This document shows positions 6,828 to 13,879 of a stretch of 17,418 bases of DNA, piece by piece. A program made the translations under genes and the position numbers. How positions within the stretch are numbered: position 1 is the first letter of the stretch; every line of letters begins with the position of its first letter. The stretch is from Gemmatimonadota bacterium (GTDB lineage Bacteria; Gemmatimonadota; Gemmatimonadetes; Gemmatimonadales; GWC2-71-9), in NCBI GenBank assembly GCA_003221985.1, contig QHUQ01000218.1, forward strand, positions 1-17,418, written 5' to 3'. The notes under the pieces were generated by a model, which saw only the letters and a program-made list of their open reading frames with translations, was not told where the DNA came from and did not search any database.

Positions 6828-7822
6828 CGGGCCATGGCCTCGTCCACGATCCGCTGAATGAAGGCGTTGTACTTGAGGCCCGCTTTCTCGGCGGCCTCCG
6901 CCAGTTCATGCTCGGCGGCGATGAACGGGTTGGGGTTCACCTCGAGCACATAGACCTCGTCGTCATGCGCCAGCCGCACGTCGACACGGCCATAGTCCTG
7001 CAGCCACAGCGCGTGGAATGCGGTGCTGCAGATCTCGCCGATGCGGCGCGTCAACGGCTCCGACACACCCTTGGCGAACACGTTCTTGATCTTCTTCTTC
7101 TTGCGGTAATCCTCGTCCCATTTCGCCTTGTACGTCGCGATGCGGTGCTCGGCGGTCTCCGGCTCGCCGAAGGTCATCTCCGTCAGCGGCAGCACTTCGA
7201 TTTTGTCGTTGCCGATCAGCCCGACGTAGACCTCGCGCCCTTCGACGAGCTCTTCCACGATCGCGGCCTGATGGTATTTCGTGTGGATGAACTCGACGCG
7301 CTGCTTCAGGGACGCGTCGTCCTCGACAACCGACGCCTGGGCGATGCCGATCGAGGCGTCCTCGAGCAGCGGCTTCACGATCAGGGGAAAGCGCAGCTCC
7401 GACGGCCGCACCAGCTCGTCGCCGTCGTGGAATTCCGCAAACGCCGGCACCCGGATGCCATGGTAGGCCAGGATCTTTTTGGTGAGCGACTTGTTGCGGG
7501 CGACGAGCAACGCGGTCGGCGACGATCCGGTGTAGCGATAGCCGTACATGTCGAGCAGCGCCGCGACCGCGTATTCGTGGCGCGCGTTCTTGCGAAAGCC
7601 CTCGCAGCCGTTGAACACCAGCTTGGGCTGGAAATCCGCCAGTTTGGCGAGTAATGGCGCGACGTCGTCGCCGATGCCGATCATGAGGACGTCGTGGCCG
7701 CCCGCCATCAGCGCGCGCGCGACGTCGTATTCCGCCTCTTCGGCTTTCTCCTCGACTTCACGCTTGAAGGCCGCGTCTTCCCACTCGGGATGCAGCGAAT
7801 CGAAGATCACCGCGATCTTCAT
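6824..7822 (-). CDS. ATP-grasp ligase, D-alanine-D-alanine ligase-like
   Basis: This 332-aa protein has the three-part ATP-grasp fold. The N-terminal domain includes MKIAVIFDSLHPEWED and the loop LVFNGCEGF (69-76). The ATP-binding region has Lys112 (NKSLTKKIL), Lys150 in LIVKPLLEDASIGI and Glu190/Glu191 in VEELVEGREVYVG. The metal-binding end has GRVDVRL (278-284) and YVLEVNPNP (291-299). These enzymes activate a carboxylate with ATP and join it to an amine. Sequence blocks resemble Ddl, but a lysine-rich insert (KKKKIK, 241-246) and a different entry loop suggest it is not the cell-wall ligase. A GAGGTGGGG sits just before the ATG. It starts 15 bp after the MFS gene and overlaps the zinc-ribbon peptidase gene by four bases. 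It may form an amide bond in a peptide or polyamine conjugate. Confidence 0.85.
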   Translation of the reverse strand: MKIAVIFDSLHPEWEDAAFKREVEEKAEEAEYDVARALMAGGHDVLMIGIGDDVAPLLAKLADFQPKLVFNGCEGFRKNARHEYAVAALLDMYGYRYTGSSPTALLVARNKSLTKKILAYHGIRVPAFAEFHDGDELVRPSELRFPLIVKPLLEDASIGIAQASVVEDDASLKQRVEFIHTKYHQAAIVEELVEGREVYVGLIGNDKIEVLPLTEMTFGEPETAEHRIATYKAKWDEDYRKKKKIKNVFAKGVSEPLTRRIGEICSTAFHALWLQDYGRVDVRLAHDDEVYVLEVNPNPFIAAEHELAEAAEKAGLKYNAFIQRIVDEAMAR

Positions 7823-7837
7823 GACCCCACCTCAACC

Positions 7838-9355
7838 TCAGCCGGACACATGGATGTCGAGCGCGGTCACGCGCCGCATGTCGCGCGCCACCGTCCGTAA
7901 CGCGATGAGAATCACCAGGCCGCCAAGCAGGCCGACGGCGGGCAGCAGCAGCATCGCCGTCCGCAGATTGCCGGTCCGGTCCGACAGATAGCCGATCAGC
8001 GGCGGCGCGAGGGCGTCCCCGGCCAGGTGCGAGAACAACACGAAGGCGCCCAGCACCGATGCCTGGACCGCCGGCGGTACGACGTCGAGGATCACAGCGG
8101 CCAGGGGCCCGTTGTACCAGGTGTACAGGAAATACGTCGCCAGGATGAGCGGCGCGAACCACCGGAGATCGTGGACCAGCAGCAGGGCGGCGCACACCGG
8201 CGCGCCCAGCACAAATCCCGCACCCGACGCGAGCACGCGCCCGCCGTGCCAGCGCTGCTGCAGGCGGTCCGCCAACCGGCCTCCGACGAGCGCACCCAGC
8301 ACGCCGCCCCCGAGCGCCCACAGACCGAACTCGGCGCCCACGCGGGCGACCGAGAGGCCGTGCATCCGCTGCATGAATGCGACGGCCCACGCGATCAGTC
8401 CATTCACCGCGAACGTGACCATGGCGCCGCCGAGAAATATCCAGATCAGCGTGGGCGTCCGCAGCACCAGCGCGGCGGCGTTCTGAAAGTCGCCGAGCGC
8501 CCCCGCCGCGACGGCACCCGCTTCGGTGGTGCGGCGCACCGCGAGCGGCACGAGCCGCCACACGGTCCATGCAATGCCGATGCTCACCCCGATGCCGAAC
8601 ACCGCCGTGCCGAACTGCGACGGAATACCTTCGAACAGCGCGAGCACTCCCGCCAGGAGCGCGCCGACGCCGGCGCAAATCGCCAGCGGCAACACGTATT
8701 GCGTGATGCCATGCATGCCGTGCTGCGACCAGCGCCGCAGCGTCTCGAGAATCGGCGGCGGCGGACGGCGACCGAGCTCGCGCAGCCGTGAGGCGAGGAG
8801 CGCGAGCAGCAGCCCCGGAGCTCCCATCCAGATGAATGCCCAGCGCCAGCCGTACCGCTCCGCGATGACGCCGCCGAACCAGATGCCGAGCACCCCGCCG
8901 AGCGCCATCCCGACCGAGTAGACGCCGATCGCGAAGGCGCGGCGCCGTCCCCGGAAATACTGCGCGATGATCGCCTGCGAGGCGGGGCCGTAGCCGGCCT
9001 CGCCGAACCCCACGAGCGCGCGGCAGGTGAACAGCTCCCAGAACTGGCGCACGAAACCGCCTGCGGTGGTCGCCGCGCTCCAGACCGCGACACCCAGCGT
9101 GATGACGCTGCGGCGCGACCGCAGATCGCCGATGACGCCGAGCGGCAGGGCCGCCAGCGACAGCACGATGATGTAGGCCGACCCGAGCCAGCCGAGCTGC
9201 GCGTCGGAAATCTGCAGATCGCGCTTGATCGGCTCGAACACCGCGTAGACGACGTTGCGGTCGAGGTAGTTGAGAAGGTTGACCACGGTGAGCAACCCCA
9301 GGACGTAGGCGGCGTACGCCCTGGTCGGGGTAGCGGGAGGGGGGGGGGACTGCAA
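7838..9355 (-). CDS. Spinster-type MFS transporter
   Basis: This 505-aa polytopic inner-membrane protein looks like a full major facilitator with about 12 helices. The first helix ends in NLLNYLDRN, typical of Spinster-like transporters. MFS motif A is seen as GDLRSRRSVI (76-85) between helices 2 and 3. GFGEAGYGPASQAIIAQYF and SVGMALGGVLG follow in helices 4-5. A cytoplasmic loop with RELGRRPPPP separates the halves. The start is taken as TTG 9355, four bases after the upstream stop, but the Shine-Dalgarno (CAGG) is too close to be convincing. A run of ten C follows within codons 3-7, so the exact N terminus is uncertain; GTG or TTG codons in helix 1 are alternatives. Substrate is unknown, and the family moves lipids, sugars and organic acids. 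It sits mid-operon and could export the product made by its neighbours. Confidence 0.85.
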   Translation of the reverse strand: MQSPPPPATPTRAYAAYVLGLLTVVNLLNYLDRNVVYAVFEPIKRDLQISDAQLGWLGSAYIIVLSLAALPLGVIGDLRSRRSVITLGVAVWSAATTAGGFVRQFWELFTCRALVGFGEAGYGPASQAIIAQYFRGRRRAFAIGVYSVGMALGGVLGIWFGGVIAERYGWRWAFIWMGAPGLLLALLASRLRELGRRPPPPILETLRRWSQHGMHGITQYVLPLAICAGVGALLAGVLALFEGIPSQFGTAVFGIGVSIGIAWTVWRLVPLAVRRTTEAGAVAAGALGDFQNAAALVLRTPTLIWIFLGGAMVTFAVNGLIAWAVAFMQRMHGLSVARVGAEFGLWALGGGVLGALVGGRLADRLQQRWHGGRVLASGAGFVLGAPVCAALLLVHDLRWFAPLILATYFLYTWYNGPLAAVILDVVPPAVQASVLGAFVLFSHLAGDALAPPLIGYLSDRTGNLRTAMLLLPAVGLLGGLVILIALRTVARDMRRVTALDIHVSG

Positions 9356-9359
9356 CCTG

Positions 9360-10496
9360 TCAGGTCGCGCGGCCGCCAGTTGCTGCCTCGGCGCGCGCGT
9401 CGCGATCCGCCTTTGCCTCGAGATAGGAGTCGGTCAGCTCGCGCATCATCTCCGCGCGCTTGTCATAGAGACGCTTCAACTTGCGGGGCTTGCGCCGCGC
9501 CAACGCGTACGCCGCGAGAATCGGGAAGGCCACGGTGTTGTCGAGGTACGCCACGACCGTGCCGGGAAGCTTGTCGGGATCGACCTTGCCCCAGCTCACC
9601 GCCTCCGATGGCGTCGCACCGGAAAGTCCGCCGGTGTCGGGGCGTGCATCCGTGAGCTGCAGATAGTAATCGTGGCCCTTCTCGCTGATCCCGAGCACTT
9701 CCTGAATCTGCGGCTCCGTCTGGAGCACGAAGTTCTTGGGACTGCCGCCGCCGATGATCAGCACGCCGCTCTTGCCGCCGTGCACCTTCGCCGAGAAAAC
9801 GATGGAAGAGGTCTCGTTCACGTCCGCGCTGACGTCGAAACGGAGCTGGCTGCCCGAGAGCGCCTGCTCGGCCACGTTCATGCCGATGGACGAATCGCCG
9901 GGAGAGGACGTGTAAATCGGGACGGCGGCCGCGTGCGCGGCGCCGAGCACCGACTTACGCGACAACCCGAGCGCCTTTTCGCGCTCCAGCACGTAGCCGC
10001 CGAGCATGAAGTGATACTCCGCCGTGCTCATGGGACGCTGGAATTCCGCCCGGGCGGAGACTTCACGTACGAAGCGATCGGTGGAGAGCAGGACGTCGTA
10101 ATCGAAGAAGATGTCGTAGATCCGTACGACGCCTTCCTCGCGCAGCACGACGTCGTCGGCGAACGGCGTGCCACGGTGCATCGCCATCCCGAGCCCAAAG
10201 TGCGCGTCGTGGTAGAGATTGGCGCCCGTCGACACGATCCAGTCGATGAACCCCGCTTCGATGAGCGGGATGATCGTCGACATCCCGAGCCCCGCCGGCG
10301 TCATCGCGCCGGTGAGGCTCATCCCCACGGTCACCTCCTCTTCCAGCATGCGTTCGGCAAACAGCCGGCAGCCTTCCGCCAGGCGGCCCGCGTTGTACGC
10401 GAGAAACGCGTTATCGACGAGATCCGCGACGGTTTCCTTCCCGCTCACCGGCTTCGGATTGATACGCTGCCCGCGCAGGAATTCGTTTTGCGTCAT
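9360..10496 (-). CDS. Deoxyhypusine synthase-family protein (possible homospermidine synthase)
   Basis: This 378-aa protein starts at an ATG overlapping the LOG gene stop (ATGA). It spans the deoxyhypusine synthase fold: [12 protein letters not shown] (62-73), [14 protein letters not shown] (89-102), [11 protein letters not shown] (197-207), GGGSPKNF (249-256) and EAVSWGKV (298-305). Lys254 in GGGSPKNF aligns with the catalytic lysine that carries the aminobutyl intermediate in the eukaryotic enzyme, so the transferase chemistry looks intact. Eukaryotes and archaea use it to modify eIF5A/aIF5A, which bacteria lack. Characterised bacterial relatives transfer the aminobutyl group of spermidine to putrescine, making homospermidine. 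That NAD-dependent reaction is the best guess here. No other polyamine gene is visible in the window. It sits between a LOG-family gene and the transporter gene. Confidence 0.85.
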   Translation of the reverse strand: MTQNEFLRGQRINPKPVSGKETVADLVDNAFLAYNAGRLAEGCRLFAERMLEEEVTVGMSLTGAMTPAGLGMSTIIPLIEAGFIDWIVSTGANLYHDAHFGLGMAMHRGTPFADDVVLREEGVVRIYDIFFDYDVLLSTDRFVREVSARAEFQRPMSTAEYHFMLGGYVLEREKALGLSRKSVLGAAHAAAVPIYTSSPGDSSIGMNVAEQALSGSQLRFDVSADVNETSSIVFSAKVHGGKSGVLIIGGGSPKNFVLQTEPQIQEVLGISEKGHDYYLQLTDARPDTGGLSGATPSEAVSWGKVDPDKLPGTVVAYLDNTVAFPILAAYALARRKPRKLKRLYDKRAEMMRELTDSYLEAKADRDARAEAATGGRAT

Positions 10497-11263
10497 CGTG
10501 TGGCCTGGGCGACCTGGCTCATCGCGCGGAACGCCCGCGTGCGGCGCTCGCGCGCGTCGACGATCCAGCCGAGCGCTTCCTTGGGATCGTCCGTCACGAG
10601 GAAGAGGTTCAAGTCCTCCGGCGAGATCTTTCCTTCGCCGGCCACGCGCTGCTTCAGCCAGTCGGCGAGCCCGCCCCAGTAGGCGCGGCCAAACAGCACG
10701 ACGGGGAATTGCTTCACCTTGCCCGTTTGGACGAGGGTCAGCGCCTCGAACAGCTCGTCCATCGTCCCATAGCCTCCGGGGAATGTGATGAACGCGGTCG
10801 AGTACTTCACGAACATCGTCTTGCGGACGAAGAAGTAGCGGAAGTTGATCGACCGCTCGACCCACGGGTTCGTGCCTTGCTCGAAGGGCAGCTCGATGTT
10901 ACAGCCGATCGAGAGGCCGCCTCCGTCTTTGGCGCCGTGATTTGCCGCTGCCATGATACCTGGCCCACCACCCGTGATGATCGCGAACCCCTCTTTCGCG
11001 AGCATGCGGGCGGTTTCATGTGCCGCGTCGTAGTAGGGATCACTCTCTGGAGTGCGCGCCGAGCCGAAGATCGTGACCGCGTTGCGCACGTCGGATAGCG
11101 TGTCGAACCCCTCGACGAACTCCCCCATGATGCGCAGCACGCGCCACGGATCGGTGCTCGTGAAGGAGGCCCGCCGCTCGATCGGAACGACCTGCGGCGG
11201 GATGAGAAGTTGCTCGTCCTCAGTGAGCGGGCTGCGAGGCGAGGCGCTCGGTTGCTCTGACAT
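10493..11263 (-). CDS. LOG-family (TIGR00730) nucleotide phosphoribohydrolase
   Basis: This 256-aa Rossmann-like protein has the LOG signature PGGYGTMDE at 162-170, the upstream [11 protein letters not shown] loop at 98-108 and FFVRKTMF at 144-151. It should hydrolyse the N-glycosidic bond of nucleoside 5'-monophosphates, releasing a base and ribose 5-phosphate. LOG enzymes activate cytokinins in plants and have broader nucleotide roles in bacteria. The real substrate is not readable from sequence. The N-terminal 40 residues are proline-rich and probably disordered. Two ATGs are close together, at 11269 and 11263. The second is preferred because an AGGA lies five bases before it. Either start lies inside the last codons of the aminotransferase gene. 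The stop overlaps the deoxyhypusine-synthase-like start. Confidence 0.88.
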   Translation of the reverse strand: MSEQPSASPRSPLTEDEQLLIPPQVVPIERRASFTSTDPWRVLRIMGEFVEGFDTLSDVRNAVTIFGSARTPESDPYYDAAHETARMLAKEGFAIITGGGPGIMAAANHGAKDGGGLSIGCNIELPFEQGTNPWVERSINFRYFFVRKTMFVKYSTAFITFPGGYGTMDELFEALTLVQTGKVKQFPVVLFGRAYWGGLADWLKQRVAGEGKISPEDLNLFLVTDDPKEALGWIVDARERRTRAFRAMSQVAQATR

Positions 11264-12389
11264 GGTCATCCTGCACGTTATAGAAGAAGGGCGAGAACCG
11301 GACGTGTCCCGGCCGGCTGTCGGCGATCACGCCGCCCGCCGCCAGGTGCCGCACACTCGCCGCGGGATCCGGCATGGGAATCATTACGATCGCCGAGCGG
11401 CGCTCCGGCTCGGCGGCGACTTTCGGCTTGAATCCGGCGGCGCGCGCCGTGGAGATGAGATCCTCGGTCAGCGCGGCGGTCGCCGCGCGGATCGCGGGAA
11501 TGCCGATCTCCTCGATGTACTCGAGTCCGCCGAGCTGGGCATAGACCGCGGCGAGCGGCGGCGTGCCCAGCTCGAAGCGGCGCGTGTCGTCGTGGAACGT
11601 CAGTGCTCTGGGGTCGAAGCCGAATTGCTCGCGCTGCCCGAACCACCCGGCAATGCCCGGCGCGAGCCGCCGCGCCAGCGCCTGCTGCATATACAGGAAG
11701 ACGATCCCCGGCCCGCCCAGCAGCCACTTGAGACCGCCGGCGACGAGCGCATCCACACCGGCGTCCTGCACGTCGACGGGAATCTGGCCGACCGATTGGT
11801 AGGCGTCGATGAGACAGAGCGCGCCGCGCGCATGCGCGACCTCCGCGACGCGCTTGATGTCCTGAATCGCGCCGCTCGTGAAATACACGTGAGAGGTCGC
11901 GACCAGGGCCGTGCGATCGTCGACGGCGCGCGCAATCGCCTCGACCGGCACACTGATCTTGTCGGGGCTTTCGACGACCACGAGCTCGACACCCCGCGGG
12001 GCTTTCGCGAGCCACTGGTAAGCAACGGTCGGGAAATCGAGCGACGTGATGACCACTCTCGGCCGGCGCGTGTAGTCGAGCGACTCCGCCACCGCGCTCA
12101 GCGCGACGGAAATGCTCGGCGCCAGCGCGACCTCACCGGGCCGTGCATTGACGATGCGGCCGTACCGCGCCCGCAGCTCGCCCAGGGCCTCCCACCAGAC
12201 GTCGTACCACGCGGCGGCGCCGCGGCTCTGCCACTGGTCCAGGAATTCGGCTACCTTGCGGCGAGACCGCTCGCCCAGCGCGCCCAGCGAGCAGGTGTTC
12301 AAGTAGATGCGGTCCTTGAAAATCGGGAACTCGCCACGGTATTTGGCGAGCCCAAGCGCGCGCGGTTTCACGCTGCTGGCGAGCGTCAT
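11220..12389 (-). CDS. Class V aminotransferase-fold PLP enzyme
   Basis: This 389-aa PLP enzyme has the class V (cysteine desulfurase/isopenicillin-N-epimerase/kynureninase) layout: NTCSLGALGE near the N terminus, SLDFPTVAYQW (116-126), His167 (TSHVYFTSG), Asp195 and Gln198 in DAYQSVGQ, and Schiff-base Lys221 in GGLKWLLGGPG. FELGTPPLAAVYA (272-284) and the carboxylate-binding Arg364 in VRFSPFFYN complete the site. No active-site cysteine loop typical of NifS/IscS is seen, so desulfurase activity is less likely than an epimerase, lyase or kynureninase-like reaction. The substrate is unknown. It is the first gene of the six-gene operon. Its ATG lies nine bases after TATATT with no Shine-Dalgarno, suggesting a leaderless or near-leaderless mRNA. 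Its end overlaps the LOG gene by 44 bp. Confidence 0.85.
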   Translation of the reverse strand: MTLASSVKPRALGLAKYRGEFPIFKDRIYLNTCSLGALGERSRRKVAEFLDQWQSRGAAAWYDVWWEALGELRARYGRIVNARPGEVALAPSISVALSAVAESLDYTRRPRVVITSLDFPTVAYQWLAKAPRGVELVVVESPDKISVPVEAIARAVDDRTALVATSHVYFTSGAIQDIKRVAEVAHARGALCLIDAYQSVGQIPVDVQDAGVDALVAGGLKWLLGGPGIVFLYMQQALARRLAPGIAGWFGQREQFGFDPRALTFHDDTRRFELGTPPLAAVYAQLGGLEYIEEIGIPAIRAATAALTEDLISTARAAGFKPKVAAEPERRSAIVMIPMPDPAASVRHLAAGGVIADSRPGHVRFSPFFYNVQDDHVRATERLASQPAH

Positions 12390-12398
12390 AGGCCGGTC

Positions 12399-12404
12399 AA
12401 TATA
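12399..12404 (-). promoter_or_regulatory. Putative -10 box of the six-gene operon
   Basis: On the minus strand TATATT lies nine bases before the ATG of the PLP-enzyme gene. The first base of the mRNA would fall on or within a base or two of the start codon. No clear -35 is visible. The adjacent divergent region (12390-12469) also carries TATAGC and TGTATC on the plus strand, either of which could serve the 69-aa gene. Confidence 0.45.
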
Positions 12405-12469
12405 CAGAAGGAATACGGCGTATAGCGAGTTGGTCCGCACTGTATCTGCGTCTGGCGCTGAGGTCGCTC

Positions 12470-12679
12470 GTGCGCCCGCGACTCGCCGTCGACCTGTTGC
12501 GACTCGCGTGGAGTTTCCGCGCCCGCGACTGGTACCGGCGCGCGCCCTTTTTGCCGGTCCCACCGCGCGACTACATGCAGTGGCGGATGTTCACGGCGTA
12601 TGGCGACGAGCAGGCGGTCCCGCCCGTCGACGATGTCGTGAACTTCGCGCGCTGGCGCCGCGAAACGATGGGACTATGA
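12470..12679 (+). CDS. Small conserved-looking protein of unknown function upstream of queG
   Basis: This 69-aa basic protein starts from GTG with a GAGG seven bases upstream. It is rich in Arg/Trp early (LLRLAWSFRARDWYRRAPFLPVPP) and ends with AYGDEQAVPPVDDVVNFARWRRE. There is no signal peptide, membrane segment or cysteine. The pattern of short hydrophobic helices, a PFLPVPP segment and an acidic loop looks like a genuine folded protein family rather than chance. I have a loose memory of similar short proteins in GC-rich soil bacteria but cannot name a domain. Its stop overlaps the queG start as ATGA, so it is translationally coupled to queG. Function unknown. Confidence 0.72.
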   Translation: MRPRLAVDLLRLAWSFRARDWYRRAPFLPVPPRDYMQWRMFTAYGDEQAVPPVDDVVNFARWRRETMGL

Positions 12680-13602
12680 AAACCGTCGAGCAAGGCGTCG
12701 AGATCAAACGTCGAGCGAAGGCGTTGGGCTTCACGGCAACCGGTGTCGCGCGCCTGGACCGCAATCCGCACGCCGACCAGTTGGACCGATGGCTCGCCGA
12801 CGGACACGCGGGGACGATGACGTACCTGCATCGGCAGGCGGAGAAGCGGAAGGATCCGCGGCGGATCATGCCGGGGATGAAGACCGCCGTCGTGACGCTG
12901 ACCAATTACTACCATGGGGACCCGGGGCATGGCCCCGGGTCTCGCTACCCACGGGTAGCTCAATACGCTTGGTCTTCGGATTACCACGACGTGCTCGGCG
13001 AGCGACTCGAGCAGCTGGCCACCGCCATCCGCGAGCTCATGCCCGGCTCGACGACGCGCTGCTACGTCGACGCGGGACCGGTGCCCGAGCGCGAGCTGGC
13101 CCAGCTGGCGGGGCTGGGATGGATCGGCAAGAACATGATGCTCATCCATCCGGAAATCGGCTCGTTCACGTTCATCGGTGTCGTCCTGACCGATGCGGAG
13201 CTGGCCCCGGACCTGCCCTTCGAAGCCGATCGCTGCGGCACGTGCACGCGTTGCCTCGAGGCGTGCCCCACGCAGGCGTTCGTGGGACCGCGCGATCTCG
13301 ATGCGCGCGCCTGTATCTCGTACCTCACGATCGAGCATCGCGGCGCGTTCACCGGCCCGCAGCGCACTCAGGTGGGCGATTGGCTGTTTGGCTGCGACGT
13401 CTGCCAGGACGTCTGTCCGTGGAACGTGAGCTTCGCAGCCGAGACGCGCGATCCCGGTTTCGCGCCGCGCGCGGATGTTGCCGCGCCGGACGTACGGGCG
13501 CTCGCGACAATGACCGAAGCCGAGTTCGACCGCCGCTACGGCGACACGCCGTTCACGCGGCCGGGCCTCGAGGGGATGCGGCGCAATGCTCTCGTCGACT
13601 GA
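12676..13602 (+). CDS. queG: Epoxyqueuosine reductase (short form)
   Basis: This 308-aa enzyme performs the last step of tRNA queuosine synthesis, reducing epoxyqueuosine to queuosine with cobalamin and two [4Fe-4S] clusters. The catalytic Asp is Asp132 in CYVDAGPVPERELA, followed by GLGWIGKN. Cluster cysteines are C187, C190, C193 and C197 (CGTCTRCLEACP), plus C213, C240, C243 and C247 (CDVCQDVCP). After TRPGLEGMRRNALVD the chain stops, so the C-terminal HEAT-like tRNA-binding domain of longer QueG proteins (about 380 aa) is absent; short forms are known. Residues 81-92 form a Gly/Pro-rich insert encoded by two adjacent palindromes. The ATG start is coupled to the preceding small gene. No other queuosine gene is in the window. 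Confidence 0.93.
   Translation: MKTVEQGVEIKRRAKALGFTATGVARLDRNPHADQLDRWLADGHAGTMTYLHRQAEKRKDPRRIMPGMKTAVVTLTNYYHGDPGHGPGSRYPRVAQYAWSSDYHDVLGERLEQLATAIRELMPGSTTRCYVDAGPVPERELAQLAGLGWIGKNMMLIHPEIGSFTFIGVVLTDAELAPDLPFEADRCGTCTRCLEACPTQAFVGPRDLDARACISYLTIEHRGAFTGPQRTQVGDWLFGCDVCQDVCPWNVSFAAETRDPGFAPRADVAAPDVRALATMTEAEFDRRYGDTPFTRPGLEGMRRNALVD
12919..12959. repeat. Two adjacent palindromes inside queG
   Basis: The first has 10-bp arms (GACCCGGGGC at 12919-12928 and its complement at 12932-12941) around a three-base loop. The second has 7-bp arms (GCTACCC at 12944-12950 and its complement at 12953-12959) around a two-base loop. Both are perfect and lie in frame at codons 82-95 of queG. They encode an insert between the NYYH and RVAQYAW segments of the protein. 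Confidence 0.8.
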
Positions 13603-13879
13603 GGCGATCAACGAGCTGCAGCGCAAGCTCGCCGAGGGGCTCGCCACAATCGATCCGCACCACCGGCTGCTGGGACGTCCCGTCAGCTACCGGCTCGTCG
13701 ACGGCCAAACGCTCGAGATCACGTTTCGCGACGTCGCGGGCATCGCCGAGGCCGAGGTGCTCGGCGTGAAGCGGATCTTGGGAAAAAACTGCTTTTGCAG
13801 CGTGAGCCCGCAGACTGCCGAGCAGCTGATCGTGCGGTTCGTCGTCTATTTCGCGGCGACGCGCGCCACGACGTCATAG
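13586..13879 (+). CDS. Hypothetical 97-aa protein downstream of queG
   Basis: The reading frame starts with ATG within the last 17 bases of queG and has a GAGGGG about ten bases upstream. The product begins with an amphipathic helix (INELQRKLAEGLATID) and continues as alternating beta-like segments (PVSYRLVDGQTLEITFRDV) to a C-terminal hydrophobic strand (LIVRFVVYFAA). Two cysteines occur in NCFCSV. There is no signal peptide. I do not recognise a family. It may be translationally coupled to queG and overlaps the convergent M20 gene by 34 bp at its 3' end. The protein-like pattern and gene order support it, but it could be a spurious frame. Confidence 0.55.
   Translation: MLSSTEAINELQRKLAEGLATIDPHHRLLGRPVSYRLVDGQTLEITFRDVAGIAEAEVLGVKRILGKNCFCSVSPQTAEQLIVRFVVYFAATRATTS

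Noticed and set aside
6165..6857. Plus-strand frame opposite the zinc-ribbon peptidase
   Set aside because: Shadow of the CxxC-rich gene; its translation has no structure-like pattern and it has no ribosome-binding site.
9672..10682. 336-codon plus-strand frame opposite the deoxyhypusine-synthase-like gene
   Set aside because: Antisense of strongly conserved coding sequence; composition is Arg/His/Glu-rich without motifs.
10497..10865. N-terminal extension of the deoxyhypusine-synthase-like protein
   Set aside because: The extra 123 codons lie inside the LOG gene in another frame and do not resemble the family; the ATGA overlap start fits better.
12307..12675. N-terminal extension of queG by 123 codons
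   Set aside because: It overlaps the divergent PLP gene and the 69-aa gene, is Arg-rich, and the ATG at 12676 gives a start coupled to the previous stop.
12571..13647. 358-codon minus-strand frame opposite queG
   Set aside because: Mirror of a complete QueG with both Fe-S cluster motifs; no independent support.
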